Positions 1 through 23,880 are shown, numbered from the stretch's first letter. The stretch is 64,000 bases of DNA from Silurus meridionalis (GCF_014805685.1 NC_060898.1:7372001-7436000); one strand, 5' to 3'. The notes: generated by a model not told the origin, from the sequence alone. Program-made: numbers and translations.

Positions 1-302
1 TCCATAGTATTTTTGTGAATTTCTTTGAACAAAAGATCAAAAGTTTAAGCAATAAACAACAAAAAGCCTTCTTACTCGTATTAAGCAAGGGTGCCAATAT
101 AAATGGAGGGAACTATAGGTCGCTTTACAGAAATATTAAGTTTCACGGGTGTTTGTAGAAGTTTGGCATTTTACCATAGTGTGACGAATATGCTAAAAAT
201 GCTTTATTATCAGAGGGTTTAACTGACATCCAAGTAAACTTTATCAGGGTACTACTCTGTTAGACATTTAAATATTTTACATCGACTATAATGCAGATTT
301 TT

Positions 303-333
<31 letters not shown>

Positions 334-513
334 TTTTTTTAAATCTCTGATTTTGAGCTAAAGTGGAAATGTCGAATATTCAAATCTAACACTGCGATTG
401 TAGCTTTAACGATAATTAGTGAACATGTTGGTTTGATGCATTGCATTGATTTTATTTATTTATTTATTTTTGGGGGCTGCTGAGTGTTTGTGTATTTGTA
501 AATACAATTACAG
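1..513 (+). other. idh3b intron (left edge of window)
   Basis: AT-rich intron sequence with a (TTTA)n run at about 299-340 and a second short run near 451-470. No exon was recognised before the acceptor at 513. Confidence 0.7.
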
Positions 514-11115
<10,602 letters not shown>

Positions 11116-11660
11116 GCATGCGTCATCGACGACGTGGTTGTGTAAATGCTGGTGTTTCTGCTTCTCATCTAATAATAATATAAATGTGTGAGAATTATAC
11201 GCTGATATTTACAGTATAAAATCATTCTAATCAATGTTATGGTGTCTGAATTGTAAAGTGCTCTTTTTAAAGGGATTTTAAATCAAAAACAAGTCATGTG
11301 GCATAATCTGGATGCTGTTAGCAAATTGAGAAGAGCAATTTGAAGTATGCTGGACATACAGAACCACCTCGACATCACCACGTGGGTATTAACCAATCGG
11401 CTGCGCTCTTCTCATCACACCTCCGCTATCCTTATGGGGATCTCAGTGAATGGTTCTGGCACTGATCTATCTTTATTGTTCGGTCTTTATGCTTGCTCAG
11501 TAGCAAGTCTCCTCTAGTTCGGATCATTTGCTAACCCACCCGATTTCCTGTTATCGTAGAGACTAAATTGCATGACACAAAGTTGTTTGGACTTGAAATT
11601 GAGCTACTTATTAAGTTGTTTTGCTTGTTATTAACTAACAAATAAATGTAAATGTTGCCA
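11116..11660 (+). other. idh3b: Probable idh3b 3' UTR for terminal exon B
   Basis: About 525 bases of unremarkable sequence follow the TGA and end at an AATAAA at 11641-11646. No gene or repeat family was recognised inside. Confidence 0.55.
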
Positions 11661-11989
11661 CTAAGAATTGTGTTGTTATTATTGTAATTACTACAGCATT
11701 TTGGATTGGTATGATATACACCAATGCATAATAATCATAATTATCATTATTAATCCTTTGTTTTCAGTAAAATGTGCAAATATAAAGCAGAGACAGTACA
11801 AATATATACAGTGCAGTCTATAAATACAAAAGCGAAGAAACAAACAATACACTAGTTACACTTTCAAGCAAATTGCACTAGGCAATATTGCACAGTTTAA
11901 AATTGCACTTACAAAATGTAAAATATTGTTTTTGCACAGTTTAAATATACTACATTCGACACATTTTACAATTAAGCATTTAACACAAG

Positions 11990-12995
11990 GTAAACGATGT
12001 GTATTTATCCCTGATGAGCAGCCATGGTGAGTGTGGCAAGGAAAAGCTCCCTTAAATGTTATGAGGAAGAAACCTTGAGAGGAACCAGACTCAAAAGGGG
12101 AACCCATCCTCACTTGGGTGATATCAAGACTGTGATTATAGTCTTTAAACAATCCAGAACACTGGAGAGTGAGAACTAACATGAGCACTGGAGTGTAAGA
12201 TTATGAGTAATGTTCTTCTACAGTCTTTAAGTCATTGTGGTTATAAAACTAGGAGCTACTGAGCAACTCATTAAATAGCTCAACATTTGTGATCATCACA
12301 GATCCAACACCAGCTTCTCCATGCCAGAGCTTTTAAACACTCAAAGAGGTCCAGTGTCCAAACTCCACATGAAGTGGGATCCAATTGGCGCTGGTACGTC
12401 TCTAGATAGTTCGGGATGTTTGCGGGGTCGGCATCTAATTCTTTAAAGGTCCACAAACTTCATGAGGTGGGACGTGACTGGGGCTGGAGCAACCTCAGGA
12501 TGCTTTGGGATGGGAAGAGAAAGAGAAGCAGTGGAGAGAAATTAGCGTAGCTGCTGTTCATATTAACAGCACAAGTTGATAATGTGCATTTGATTATATG
12601 TAATGGAGCACAAGGTTATGATGTGTGTTATGTGTAGGCTTTGCTAAAAAGATACGCTTTTAATCTGCACTTAAACTGGGAGAGTGTGTCTAAACCACGA
12701 ACACTGTCAGGAAGATTATACCAAAGTTTAGGAGCTAAATGTGAGAATGTTCTACCATCTTTAGTGGACTTTGCTATTATAGGAACTACTAGAAGTAAAA
12801 AGTTTTGAGATCTCGGGCGTGACAGATAGATACATGGGAGCCAAACTATTTAGTGTTTTGTAAGTAAGTAGCAGTAGTTTGTAGTTGATTTGAAACTTAA
12901 CAGGTAGCCAGTGTAAGCGATCTAGGAGATCATGATCTATAGTGTCGAATGCAGCACTAAGATCTAGTAAAACTAACAGAGAGATGTAGCCTTGA
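11990..12995 (-). mobile_element. LINE relic (Rex1/L2-like), 3' end with internal deletion
   Basis: Read on the minus strand, 12995 downward gives LLDLSAAFDTIDHDLLDRL joined directly to LHWLPVKFQINYKLLLLTYK and then NSLAPMYLSV. In non-LTR reverse transcriptases the first motif belongs to the early palm and the second to the C-terminal region, so most of the catalytic core is deleted. The 3' part, with ttgagaggaaccagactc near 12075, is a familiar fish repeat. It fills the idh3b-ptpra spacer and is inactive. Confidence 0.75.
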
Positions 12996-13319
12996 AGCTA
13001 AAAACAGGTCATTAGTGATTGTAACTTAAAGCAGTTTGTCCTTGGGGATTAATAAAGAACTCCATCCATCGACTTAGACAGCTAATATAAGAATGTGTAG
13101 TGTCCAAATATTTATGGCCCTGCTTGAAGAGCTTTGCACTTTGATACGGCTCAGTCTATTTAATGCAATGCGCGGTATGCTCACTAGGGTGCGCGACACA
13201 CCTGTGAGCGATACGGGGGCGTGGTTTGATGAAAGCACAGGGACGAGCCCCAAAAAAAAAGAATGGGCGCAAGTGGGCGTGGTCTGCACTGGCAAGGAGG
13301 CGGGGTTTGCCACTGGGAA

Positions 13320-13681
13320 AATCCACTGCTTTCCCATTCCTATCGGCCAGGCGCAACATGGCGGACTAGGAGAGGCGGCACGACAGCGCCCGGATACAGC
13401 GAGTAAAACGCGGGATACAGGCACCCGGCGTCCCGGAGAGCACGAAACCAGATCCTGGGGGAAGTGAAGAGAACGGAAGGCGATAAACGGAGCACTTTAG
13501 GACTGGTTTGGACATGTAATTTTGAAGCAGGTTCCGAGCGGGCCGTGTACAGCGCTACCTCGGCACTCGGGGTGAGGAGGAGTCCGGGGCCGGGACATCG
13601 AGTGCTGGATACCAACTTCACAAACCCTCGCTCTTCGGTGCAGCTAATAACGGTGTGCAGTGTGTGAAAAAGCGCGGTGAG
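13320..13681 (+). promoter_or_regulatory. ptpra: GC-rich promoter and probable non-coding exon 1 of ptpra
   Basis: A CpG-rich block in AT-rich surroundings. It contains gcgcaacatggcggactagg, a YY1-like ATGGCGG element typical of TATA-less promoters, and ends in a strong donor ggtgag|gtgagt at 13682. No AUG-led frame continues into known ptpra coding sequence, so the exon would be 5' UTR. The transcription start, near 13360-13400, is inferred. Assignment to ptpra rests on strand, donor and position as the next gene downstream. Confidence 0.6.
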
Positions 13682-13836
13682 GTGAGTTACACACGGGTTT
13701 CCTGAAATATAATAAATGGATTCATTGAAGTTTAGAATTATGAAGCTGAAAATGTGTTCAGTGTGAGTGGAATAATAAAAGCGCGCTGCAACGGGGGAAA
13801 GGCACGGCGTAGATTTTAATGGAGGGCGGGGCCAAA

Positions 13837-13840
<4 letters not shown>

Positions 13841-13888
<48 letters not shown>
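13841..13888. repeat. (CA)n microsatellite
   Basis: 24 CA units about 160 bases after the putative ptpra exon 1 donor, leading into the minisatellite. Confidence 0.96.
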
Positions 13889-13889
<1 letters not shown>

Positions 13890-13894
13890 AACCA

Positions 13895-14800
13895 TTATAT
13901 TCTACACGCTTCGATTCTACACACTCACATTCCACACACTTCTATTGTACACTACATCCTATTTCTTTATATTCTACTCACTCACATATTACACAATTCT
14001 ATTCTCACACTTATTCTACACACTCACGTCTCTCACACTTCTACACACACATCCTATTTCATTATATTCTACACACTCTTAACTCACACTTCTACACACT
14101 CACGTCTCACACTTCTACACACTCATCCTATTTCATTATATTCTACTCACTCACATCTTACACAATTCTATTCTCACACTTCTATTTTACACACTCATCC
14201 TATTTCATTATATTCTACACTCTTAACTCACACTTCTACACACATCCTATTTCATTATATTCTACACACTCTTAACTCACACCTATTCTACACACTCATC
14301 CCTTTTATTATATTCTACACACTCTTAACTCACACTTCTACACACAATCCATTTCATTATATTCTACACTCCTAACTCACACTTCTATTCTACACACTCA
14401 TGTCTTACACTTCTACACACTCATCCTATTTCATTATATTCTACACACTCTTAACTCACACCTATTCTACACTCATCCCTTTTATTATATTCCACACACT
14501 CTTAACTCACACTTCTACACACTCCTAACTCGCACTTCTATTCTACACACTCACATCTCACGCACTTTCATTCTAAACACTCGCATCCTATTTAATTAAG
14601 TTCTACGCACTCACAACCCACACATTTCTATTCTAGACACTCACAACCACACACTTACATTCTATATACTTCTGTCATACACTCCTGTTATAAAGAGATG
14701 CTACAGTCATATTCAACACACTAATTATGAACTCATTTTACACACTTGATTCTACACACTCCTATGCTACACATTCAGATCTTCCACAGTTCGATTCTAC
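13895..14800. repeat. Minisatellite of ttctacacactca-type units
   Basis: About 900 bases of imperfect tandem repeats built from the modules tctacacactc, ctaactcacact and catcctatttcattatattc. A higher-order unit of roughly 60-75 bases recurs between 13960 and 14480. It is strongly strand-asymmetric (C, A and T with almost no G on the + strand). Confidence 0.85.
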
Positions 14801-15159
14801 ACACTCTCATCCTATGCTCTTGTTCTCCTCTGTTTTTGCATTCAGTTCCATTTCACATAAATCACACTTTCAGTCTGCTTTCTGACATTGGATTAAACCT
14901 GAACCTACTAAACCTGGAACCATTTTTGTGTGTGTGTGTCAACACACTTGGCCAGTCGACATGATTCTGAATGTAGAAAGTTGTACTCAGTTTTATTCTT
15001 AACTGACACAATCTGCACAGAGGTGTTTTCTGCGTATAGAGTACATCCTTCCATTAGACACAAGTGCATTGTCTTCCGCACCATTCTGCACTGTCATGTT
15101 TAGTCACGGTTATATTAGTCACATTACACACTTCCTTTTACTCTGTCCTTTTAGCATCC

Positions 15160-15292
15160 AGGGACGTGCTAGCTCAGGGATAAAGCTCTAAGTTACTGAT
15201 CGAAAAGTCGAGGGTTAAAGCCCCAGTATTGCCAAACTGCAACTCTTGGGCCCTTGAGAAAGCCCCTTAACCCTCTGTGATGCAGGGGTGGT
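15160..15292 (+). repeat. tRNA-derived SINE fragment
   Basis: gtgctagctcagggataaag and gactgatcgaaaagtcgagg-like text resemble degenerate A- and B-box regions, followed by ttgggcccttgagaaagccc. It is the same family as 18550-18751 and 20955-21150. Confidence 0.65.
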
Positions 15293-15294
15293 AG

Positions 15295-15915
15295 GGCTGA
15301 AACGATTCCTCAAGTAATTCGAATACAAAAAAATAATCGAGGCAAATTATTGTGCTTCGTTTAGTCCATTCAACTACACACACGGCACTGTGTTTCCCCA
15401 CGGAGCATTTTTACTGTTGCACCACCTGATAAACGATTGAGCGCTCTGGACAGGTAAACACTAAAGACGCTGTAGAATGAAGAAATGGAGGAATTGGGAG
15501 AATCTTGCAACTCTGACTTATCGCATCCCCAACTTTACTATTGGCAATTCCAAGTTTTTTCTTTCGAAATTCCGATTTTTTCACACAATTCCGATTTTTT
15601 TATTTTTATTTTATTTTTTTTTTTAAGCCAATCAGGCAGCCTCAGTGCCAGAAATCGGGCACATTGAAAGTGAAATAGGTTACAATCAATAGAATCGCAT
15701 GGTATCAACAATGAGCCCCTGATCCCTGGAGAGAGATCTGTCTAACGATCAGCTCTGGAGGAGACTCCAGGAGAGCTCCAGAGCTCCACGTTCATACACA
15801 AACAGCTCCAAACTTCAGGCCCACAACACGTCTTATTTTCTCTTCTATATGTTGTATTGTCCGATTAATCTTTGGAATATCCGGTAGAATACTCGATTAC
15901 TAAAATAATGGATAC
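15295..15915. mobile_element. MITE-like element, family with gctgaaacgattcctc ends
   Basis: The left end is gggctgaaacgattcctcaa, followed by gtaattcgaatacaaaa. Related ends occur at 26643-26690 and, inverted, at 28815-28862. The right part (aatactcgattactaaaata) resembles 23920-23960 in reverse complement. Its transposon class is unknown. Confidence 0.5.
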
Positions 15916-17284
15916 CTACAGTCCTGCTTTTCACTTTACCTGAACACATTGCATACTGTATGTCCATACAGTCATGAACACAGTAATAATCAGAGCGTTC
16001 GTTTTCAGCACCATCTCATCAGTCGCACTGTGGGATCGCATTTCCGTATTGCACAGGGCCAAACATTTTTACACTTACACACTCCTTTCTTCACGTTTTC
16101 ACATTCGTCAGACGTCCTTCATGACCACATATCAACCGTCCGTTCATTATATCGCACGTCCAAATGTGCTACACGAAACTGAGAACAATGCTAGTCGAGT
16201 GTGTTCATCACACCTCTTCATATTGTTTCTGCCATGTGAGTAAGGGATGATGCATCCACCTACATCCTGAAACAAAACCAAAACAGGTGGCGCACACGCG
16301 TTTTATTCCGCAAAACGGAGGAGTTCGACCTCCTTCACATATTGCAGCAGTGCGATGATTTGTTCGAATTCTGTATTTAGAAAGAAATTAGCATGTATTG
16401 CGCATCATATTAAACGATGGATTGTATCATGTTTGAACGGCAGGATAATAGTTAATATGGTCTTTGAGGATCTTTTTTTGGCTTCATATACGTGTATAAG
16501 TAGGGTTTGAATTTGGATACTGATCCAGACATATTTCCTGTTATAGCAGCTCCTCCTCTTTCCCGTACCTGCTAAGGTGATGAAATAATACTAGATCCAA
16601 GTGTGCGAGTCTGACACTTACTCAGAGCTAAAGAGGAGATATTTGTTTCCTAGAGCAGGGTCAGTTTTTGGCATACCAAAATGTTTTTTTGTTTTTTTTA
16701 AGGTGTAACATGGTGTCTTTTTTCTCTTTTTAACCCCAAATCAGTTTACTAATGTGAAAAAGTGTGTGCATTTCATGTCCTCGTGTTTATAATGATGTAT
16801 AACAAACATAAAACAAGTTCATACCTGTTGGAAATGAATGTCACCCACAATGTACAGTCTTTCGCTCCGGAGGCCTCTTTAAGGCAATGAAACGATAGAA
16901 TGCAGGCGAAGAAATCCTGAAGAATTTCCATCTCAGAAAGTCAGAGTGTTCCCTTTTCCTGTTATAAAATGCTGACACTAAAGACTCACTTACACACATG
17001 TTTTAAGTGAATGTTTTCTTACAAAGCCTCACAATGTCCGCAATCACTGATGGTATATAATCTGTTAGTTTCTGTTGAGTTGGCCATAGCATACAGACGT
17101 CGTTACTATAGAAACAAACAAACAAAACGTGTTTGAACGTGCACATTTGTGTAAACCTTTTAAGTGGGATGTCTAACAGAGCTTTTGTAATTAAAAACGA
17201 ATCAATACCTGATGACTGTATTGAATTGTATCTGAACGACTGATGTATTTACCCGAAGGTCACCTAAACATCTCATTCTATCTT

Positions 17285-17675
17285 TAGTCCCCATTTGCTG
17301 TTATAACAACTTCCACTCTTCTTGGAAGATGTTCCACTAGATTTTGGAGTACAAGGGCGTAAGACAAGTCAAATACTGATGTAGGGTGAGGAGGCCTGGG
17401 GTGCACTCAGCATTTACTTTGTCCCAGAGGTGTTCCATAGGGTTGAGGTCAGAGCTCTAGAAAAGACCACTCAATGTCTTCCACTGCAGTCCATGTAAAC
17501 AATATCTTCATGGAGCTGGCTTTGTGCACAGGTGCACCGTCATGCTGGAGCAGGTTTGGGCATCCTACGATATCCTACACAGTTGTGTGCTTCCAACTTT
17601 GTGGTAACAGTTTGGGGAAGAACCACATCTGTCTGGGAAAGTCAGGTATCCCAATACTTTTGTCTGTATAGAGTG
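17285..17675 (-). mobile_element. Short Tc1-derived element, copy 2
   Basis: Inverted copy of the 4096-4582 family. It runs from gttataacaacttccactct to tcccaatacttttgtctgta and includes gttgaggtcagagctctag. Confidence 0.8.
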
Positions 17676-18549
17676 TCCCAAATTTTGTATTTTTTACTTT
17701 AACTAGACCTCTGAGTTCAATATTTTACCACACAATAAAATTCACATCACTGAAGTTACGATTTTACTGGTTCATGAATATTACTAGTCGCTTTATTTGG
17801 ACTAAAAAAGTTAATGTAATCTTGTGATTGGTGAGATTCATTTACCCATGTTGGATATCTTGTTTTTTGTATACATTACCTTGAATCCAAGTAAGACCAT
17901 GAGGTAACAAAATAGTAGTAGATATAATGTGTGTTTTAATAAAAATCAAATTGGTTTTGAAATGCGTCGTTTGGCCGAGGCAGCTTGACAATGAAGCAGG
18001 TAGTCTTGCCAACTGGACCGCAACCCTGACCTGAATAAAGTGCTCACTGAAAGACTGTGTTTCATTTGAAGCATGCAGCGTAAAAAAGCAGAGAACCTCA
18101 GAACACATGACTTATATTGTGTCTGTGTGTCACCTGAACAACATGGTCCCGTGTAAACAGTGCTATATATGGAATATTAACACTCTCTAGGCCAACTAGT
18201 TCTGTCTCAGTGGAGAGGGTTTTTCCTACAGACACACTGGGTGTTGAATATTTCCATAGGCAACAAACACCCTAACAACTCTACTTATTATAGTCATGGG
18301 TGACCAAATCATTGGGTTTTGATTTATGAGGTTTTTTTTTTACAGATTATCTCCATAATTTAGCCAGTTCTCACTGACAAACCAGCTCTTTGTACCATAA
18401 GACAGCTACCATCTCAGATGGGTGAAGGCCATCATGTGCCTCTTACAAGACATGTGAAACAGTCAACCGCATCTTTTTATATAGTTGCTGTGTCATAGGA
18501 CGCTGTATCATGTTTTAGGGTATAAGGTGTTTGTTTTTGTTTTTTAAAC

Positions 18550-18751
18550 TTGTCACATGTACCTTACATCACAGCGAAATTCTGTCTTCGCATTTCCCAG
18601 CAAGCGCAGGGTCAGCCATGATTCATCGCCCCTGGAGCAAAGGCATTTAAGGGCCTTTCTTAAGGGCCCAAGATGGGCAGCTCGGCAATACTGGGGATTG
18701 AACCCCCAGATTTGCGATCAGTAACCCAGCCCATGAGCTGTCACCTCCCTA
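18550..18751 (-). repeat. tRNA-derived SINE, inverted
   Basis: The minus strand gives a degenerate tRNA-like head (gttactgatcgcaaatctgg, then gggttcaatccccagtattg), followed by gggcccttaagaaaggcc and a tail ending near gatgtaaggtacatgtgac. It is among the best-preserved heads in this window. Confidence 0.7.
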
Positions 18752-20583
18752 CAGTTCCTTCAGGAAACCCCCCACCCCATCCCTTCCACATACATGTGCT
18801 CTCAATGCCTGTGATTGGATGTCTTGGTTGTGTGGAAACCTCTTACCAGGCAAACACATTGTAGCTTATGTAATTTAATAACATTAGGATTTACATGAGT
18901 TAATACAGAATAACTAAGTATTAAACTCTGTGTTTTAACTCGACGAAAGTGTCGGTTGTGAGGCCTGGCTTTTTTGCTCTCAGCACGATGAACTGTTGTG
19001 AGCGCTGTGCAAGCATAAAGAGTCATGGGATATGAGGGTTTTCTCTGACCCTGTATATTATCTCGTTTTGTGAACCAGATCACTGTTCGGTCGATCTGTG
19101 TGATGCAGCAAGCGGTGGGATTTCGAGACATACCACATAATTGAAGCACTGCCTCCTTAACATACATCAGTTTTGTTCTTTCGGAATGTCAATGAGTAGA
19201 TGTTTTTCTTTCTCTGGTTATTGATTATTTTTCTGGTTATCTGTCAGTGGGGGGAAAAAATGCATTGTAGACAATTTTTTACTTTTCACTTTGATACATT
19301 GCAGCTTTCTCTTTGGGTCATTTTTCCTCTCAAGTTTGATGAATTACAAAGTTTAAAATGTAGGATTTACAGTGGGATCAGTCCAAAACAGACACACACC
19401 TGAAATGGAAGAATTCTGAGAATTCATTAATCATTTATTCAATTGTAACCTTATAAAATAATCTTTATATGTTGGTTAATACTTCTAATGCTTATTATGA
19501 GGTGTAAACTGAAACATCTAAAATGCAAGTTTTTAAGCATTTTTGTCTCTTTTTCTGAAAGTAGATATGATATTAAATGTACCGTACCTAAAAATATAAT
19601 AAAAACATCACAAAAATTATTAGGAAATTGAACACTAAAAACGGGTCCAATTCTTTTTTCTTCAGGATCAAACGTGGCCTATTTCCTGTTCAAGCGACGT
19701 GTAAAAATTGATGATTTAAATCCCCAAGCTCTTCTTCAGCGTCCGTATTCTGCTTCAACAGCGCAGATGCAATTTTAACGAGTCCAAACGAAAACCGAGG
19801 TCTTTCTGAACGTGTCTTTTTGCCTGCTGGTTCATGTCTCAAGCTTGTCCCTGAGCTTCCGTTCTTCTTTGCAGTGCCGAGTTCTTTTGCCGTCTCTCTC
19901 TCTCTCGTTTTCTTTCTTTTTTTCCATACGCATTCACTGAGCTGTGCTGGAACTCGCAGAGCAATTAACCTATCAGGATGCCATTTCCCAAAAGTGTCAA
20001 GGTCGTCTCGAAATTAGGGCATCATACAAAAATTGGAACGCTCTCCACTCTTGCTGTGAATTCAGCCCCAATTTGGAATCTCCAAAAAGACACATGTCTA
20101 AATTCACGCTTTGTCTTGACTAAAATTGAACACGCGCTTTGTTTTTGCCGATAGTAAACAGTCGATAGGGTTCAGGCTCTTGATTGCTCAGGTCTGCTCT
20201 CCATCGTCTTCCACTTCTACTCGATCGGCTCTTCGTGTCTGCGCTCGCCCTCCCTAGAGGTTACGAAATACACACCTCTCAGTCTGGCATCTGGAGAAAA
20301 CACCCTGTTCTGTCCTCGAAGGGTTCTCAATGTGTGTGTGTGTGTGTGTGTTTGTTTGTGTGTGTGTGTGCTTATTTTCTAGGCTCAGCAGACATTTTAC
20401 AGTCTCAGAAGGCACAAACTTGTGTATTGGTGTGCTGTTTGTGACCTGAATCTTCCTGTTAGACAAGTACAATAAAGCAGTCAATAAAGTACACATCTGT
20501 CTGTCTATACTCCTGTGTCGAAAAGATGGGCCAAGCCATGAATGGCAAAATAATGAAGCTTTCACTGGGCTTAACAACAAATA

Positions 20584-20585
<2 letters not shown>

Positions 20586-20637
<52 letters not shown>
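20586..20637. repeat. (CT)n microsatellite
   Basis: About 25 CT units in ptpra intron 1. A short (GT)n lies nearby at 20333-20370. Confidence 0.95.
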
Positions 20638-20643
<6 letters not shown>

Positions 20644-20954
20644 CTCTTTCTGCTTTGTCAATCTTTATTCCATTTATGAGCTTGTATTCAAGCCCTTGCC
20701 TTTCTGCATCAGGTGTGGCGGAGGACTACATGCTGACTCACCTTTTAGGAAAAAAATGTACATGCCTGAAGATAAAACTTTTGTACACCCAAATTACTCA
20801 ATCATTATGATGAGACAATAAGACTATATAAATTAACGTCTGTGTTTTCAGCTTTTCTACTTAACTGCCAGAGGAAATTTTAAGCGTGCATATGTTTCAT
20901 TCTTACTAATTCTCTGACTAATGTTTTAGCATTATGAACTATCTTACTGAAGCT

Positions 20955-21150
20955 TACTGATCAGACGGTGGGGTTTAACTCCCGGTATCGCCAAGCTGCC
21001 ACTCTTGAGGCCCTTGAGCAAGACCCCTAACCCTCTGTGTTCCAGCAGCGCTGTATCATGGCTGACCTTGCATTCTGTCCCCAGCTTCCTAATTCAACTG
21101 GGATATGTGAAGAAAACATTTCCCTGTTCTGTAAAGTACATGTAAAAAGT
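20955..21150 (+). repeat. tRNA-derived SINE
   Basis: cttactgatcagacggtggg, then cggtatcgccaagctgccac, aggcccttgagcaagacccc, a gctgtatcatggctgacctt core and a tail near tgtaaagtacatgtaaaaag. Confidence 0.7.
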
Positions 21151-21159
21151 ATAAATCAC

Positions 21160-21485
21160 CTACCAAACAGGACAACATGACTAAGCACACAGTCAACATA
21201 ACAAAGGAGTGGCTTCAGGAGGACTCCTTGAGTGGCCCAGCCAGAGCACAGACTCGAACACGATCGAACATCTCTGGAGAGATCTGAAAATGGCTGTACG
21301 CCGATGGCCCCCATCCAACCCGATTAAACTTGAGGGGTTCCGCAAAAAATGGAGAAACTGGCCAAAAACAGATGTGCCAAGCTTGTTGCGTCATACTTAA
21401 ATAGACCTGAGGCTGTAACTGGTGCTAAAGGTGCTTTAACAAAGTATTGAGCAAAGGCTGTGATTACTTATGCTGTAGCTATCAA
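21160..21485 (+). mobile_element. Tc1 transposase C-terminal relic
   Basis: 21209-21400 reads LEWPSQSTDSNTIEHLWRDL then KMAVRRWPPSNP, the C-terminal region of Tc1-type transposases with its NxIEHLW motif. The preceding bases keep a QDN-KHT piece in another frame. It begins immediately after a SINE. Confidence 0.8.
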
Positions 21486-23493
21486 GCACTTAGACGAACA
21501 TGACCGTTCTGACTACAGCTGAATTATAACGGCTATCAATTTTTCACCAGGCAGCAGGGGGCAATGGCTTGTTTGTTTGTTTTCCCAGAACACTGCTTTT
21601 CCTTACATACTGTTGGATTTTATTTCCAGTGGGAATTTTTCTCTGTTCAAATAATGTGTTATGAACTGAAATAAGTACAGACATGAATAGGAGGTGCACT
21701 TCTTTAAAGATGACTTTAGAAATGTTCGTAAAGCAGCTCTTTTTTTTTTTAAATTAAAAAGCGTTTTTTCAGGATACTTTGAAAGGACGAAGTCAGACAG
21801 GAAGGAGGATACGTGACGTTCCTATACGAAGCTCTTGGGACACACAGGGTTAAACAGTGGTCAGGTATAACATGCCGGAAATGCCTGCATTTCTGCTCTT
21901 GGGTTAGTTTCAACTTCCGGTTTAGGCCACGCCCACTTGTGTTTTAATTCCGAATACGCATTCAAATATTCGAAGCAGTAAACAGTTGCTGATTGTGTTA
22001 CACACCAAATGTGTACTGCGAAATGGATGACATTTTTAGACGATGATGTCACACTGTGAAAATGTCCCCTAGCCCAAAGCTTGCTTTACAGTGAGCCAGT
22101 TTGACTTGGGGTGACCAGTTTTTTTGGATTTGACAAGTTTGTGGTTGTTTTGAAGGTTGTTCATTGTGACCCGATCCACGTACGAAAACCAGGGACTGGT
22201 CAGTGTTGCAGTGTGGTCATATGAAGTGTGTACTTACGGTTTGAGTTGTGGCTGCGTGACAGGCGTTCTCTTAATGCAGAGCATATGTCTGGTTGTATTG
22301 TGGCATGTTTTGTCTTGCTGTGAGTTAATGCCCACGCGTGGTGTAACATCTGCTCTTTGTAGTTATGGATGCAGTTTGCATTGAATAATTGTGAATAATG
22401 TGAAAAGGGTTACACGCTATCAGGTTTTCGGATCACGGTGTAGGATTTTCAGAATCGTTTCCGGAGTTAAAATGCTCCGCCGGGTTTAAACTTGTGACCT
22501 CGGCCCATTCGCTGCAGACATGGACTTCCTGTAACTATCATTGTCATATCTTTGGCATCTGGCTTGAGATTGGACCTCGTCCTGCTTTCAAGTTGGACTC
22601 GGCTCCTTTATGTTCAGTTCCTATTTATTTAAAAACATAATTCCTCTATTAATTAGTTTACTATTATAATTACATGATAGTGAAGGACATAAACTTTATT
22701 TCTTTAGTGCTTCATTATTTAAGGATCAGCATAAAGTCAGATTTAAGGATATTCACTGAATCATGTTGAGGTTTAATCAGCAACCTACAAATGATGTTTA
22801 TTGAAATGGTTTTCGTCATTTTTTTCTTTTTTACTGTGTGAACATATAAACGTGTGTGTATTCAGAGTTAGAGAATGGCATATAGAGACGTTATTTAATT
22901 TCACATCACCCATTGCTGAATCCGTTTCCTTTGCTTGCCATTGCAATAGAGTTTCAAAACATTGAATATAATTAAGACTAACTGCAAATGTCTTAATCCA
23001 CGTCCTTCACCCACATTAGTCAGTTGTCAGGCTATAAAATAACACATGATGCAGCGCATCTGATTTTGGATGTTGAAATTGACGTATTCTTTATATTTTA
23101 CATTGAAGGCAGCAGAAAACATGGAGATTAGGCAAGGGTGAAAATGCAGAAGTGACTGAACTGGTTGCAAAATGTACTGCATATTTGCCCTCTTCCAGAG
23201 TCGTGCCCAATGATGTCTCTCCTGCTTGCTCACTAGGTATGGGATGAAGAGTATTTTGTGTAGTAAATCGGATGCTGAAAAGTGAAACTGTAACATATGC
23301 ATACACGGATGGTGCTGACAGTTTGGTAGATTTGCGCTCTTTTGTAACCAGAATGTGCCCGCGGTTTCAACGGCCCCAGGCGGCATGGGATTCTGCTAAC
23401 TTTAAACATTATAGCTTAGTTTATTATTAGAAATAAAACACAATTTAAAGATTTACTCTATTTAAGACATTAAGACTGACTTGTAAGAGTCAT

Positions 23494-23880
23494 ATGCAGT
23501 TATGACATCCTCCACTCCTCTGAGAAAATATTCCACTAGATATTAGAGTGCGCTCGTGGAGATTGGTGCTCATTTTGCCACAAGGTTATGAGTAAAGTCA
23601 AATACTGATGTAAAGTGAGGAGGCCTGGAGTTCAGTAAAAACATTCTAGTTCATACCAAAGGTGTTCAGTAGGTTTGAGGTCAGAGCTCTATAGCAGGCC
23701 ACTGAAGATCTTCCACTCCAACTCATGAAAACATTTCTTACTGGAACAGGGTCAAGTGACGGGAAAATGTAATGCTAGCGCGTCCAAAGGCATCCTGTGC
23801 AATTGCGTGCCTCCAAATATTGTGGTAACAGTTTGGGGAAAAACAAATACGGCTGGGAAAGTCACTATTCGTATAGTTTA
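23494..23880 (-). mobile_element. Short Tc1-derived element, copy 3
   Basis: Inverted copy. It contains ttccactagatattagag, gtttgaggtcagagctcta and gtggtaacagtttggggaaa. Confidence 0.78.

Noticed and set aside
13340..13891. 183-codon minus-strand open frame across the ptpra promoter
   Set aside because: It includes a poly-(CV) stretch from the CA repeat and matches no protein I know. It is a by-product of GC-rich sequence with few stops.
13895..14800. Repeated units resembling a CRISPR array
   Set aside because: Units are degenerate, without uniform repeat/spacer lengths, and the genome is a vertebrate's. This is a minisatellite.
18550..18751. tRNA gene on the minus strand
   Set aside because: The tRNA-like head is degenerate and is followed by a SINE body found at four other places. 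It is a retroposon.
20254..20661. Minus-strand frame with RERERE and THTHTH runs
   Set aside because: These are translated GA and CA repeats, as in many other frames in this window.
16250..23480. Possible unannotated gene in ptpra intron 1
   Set aside because: I looked for coding stretches with AG/GT borders on both strands and found only SINE, Tc1 and hAT relics.
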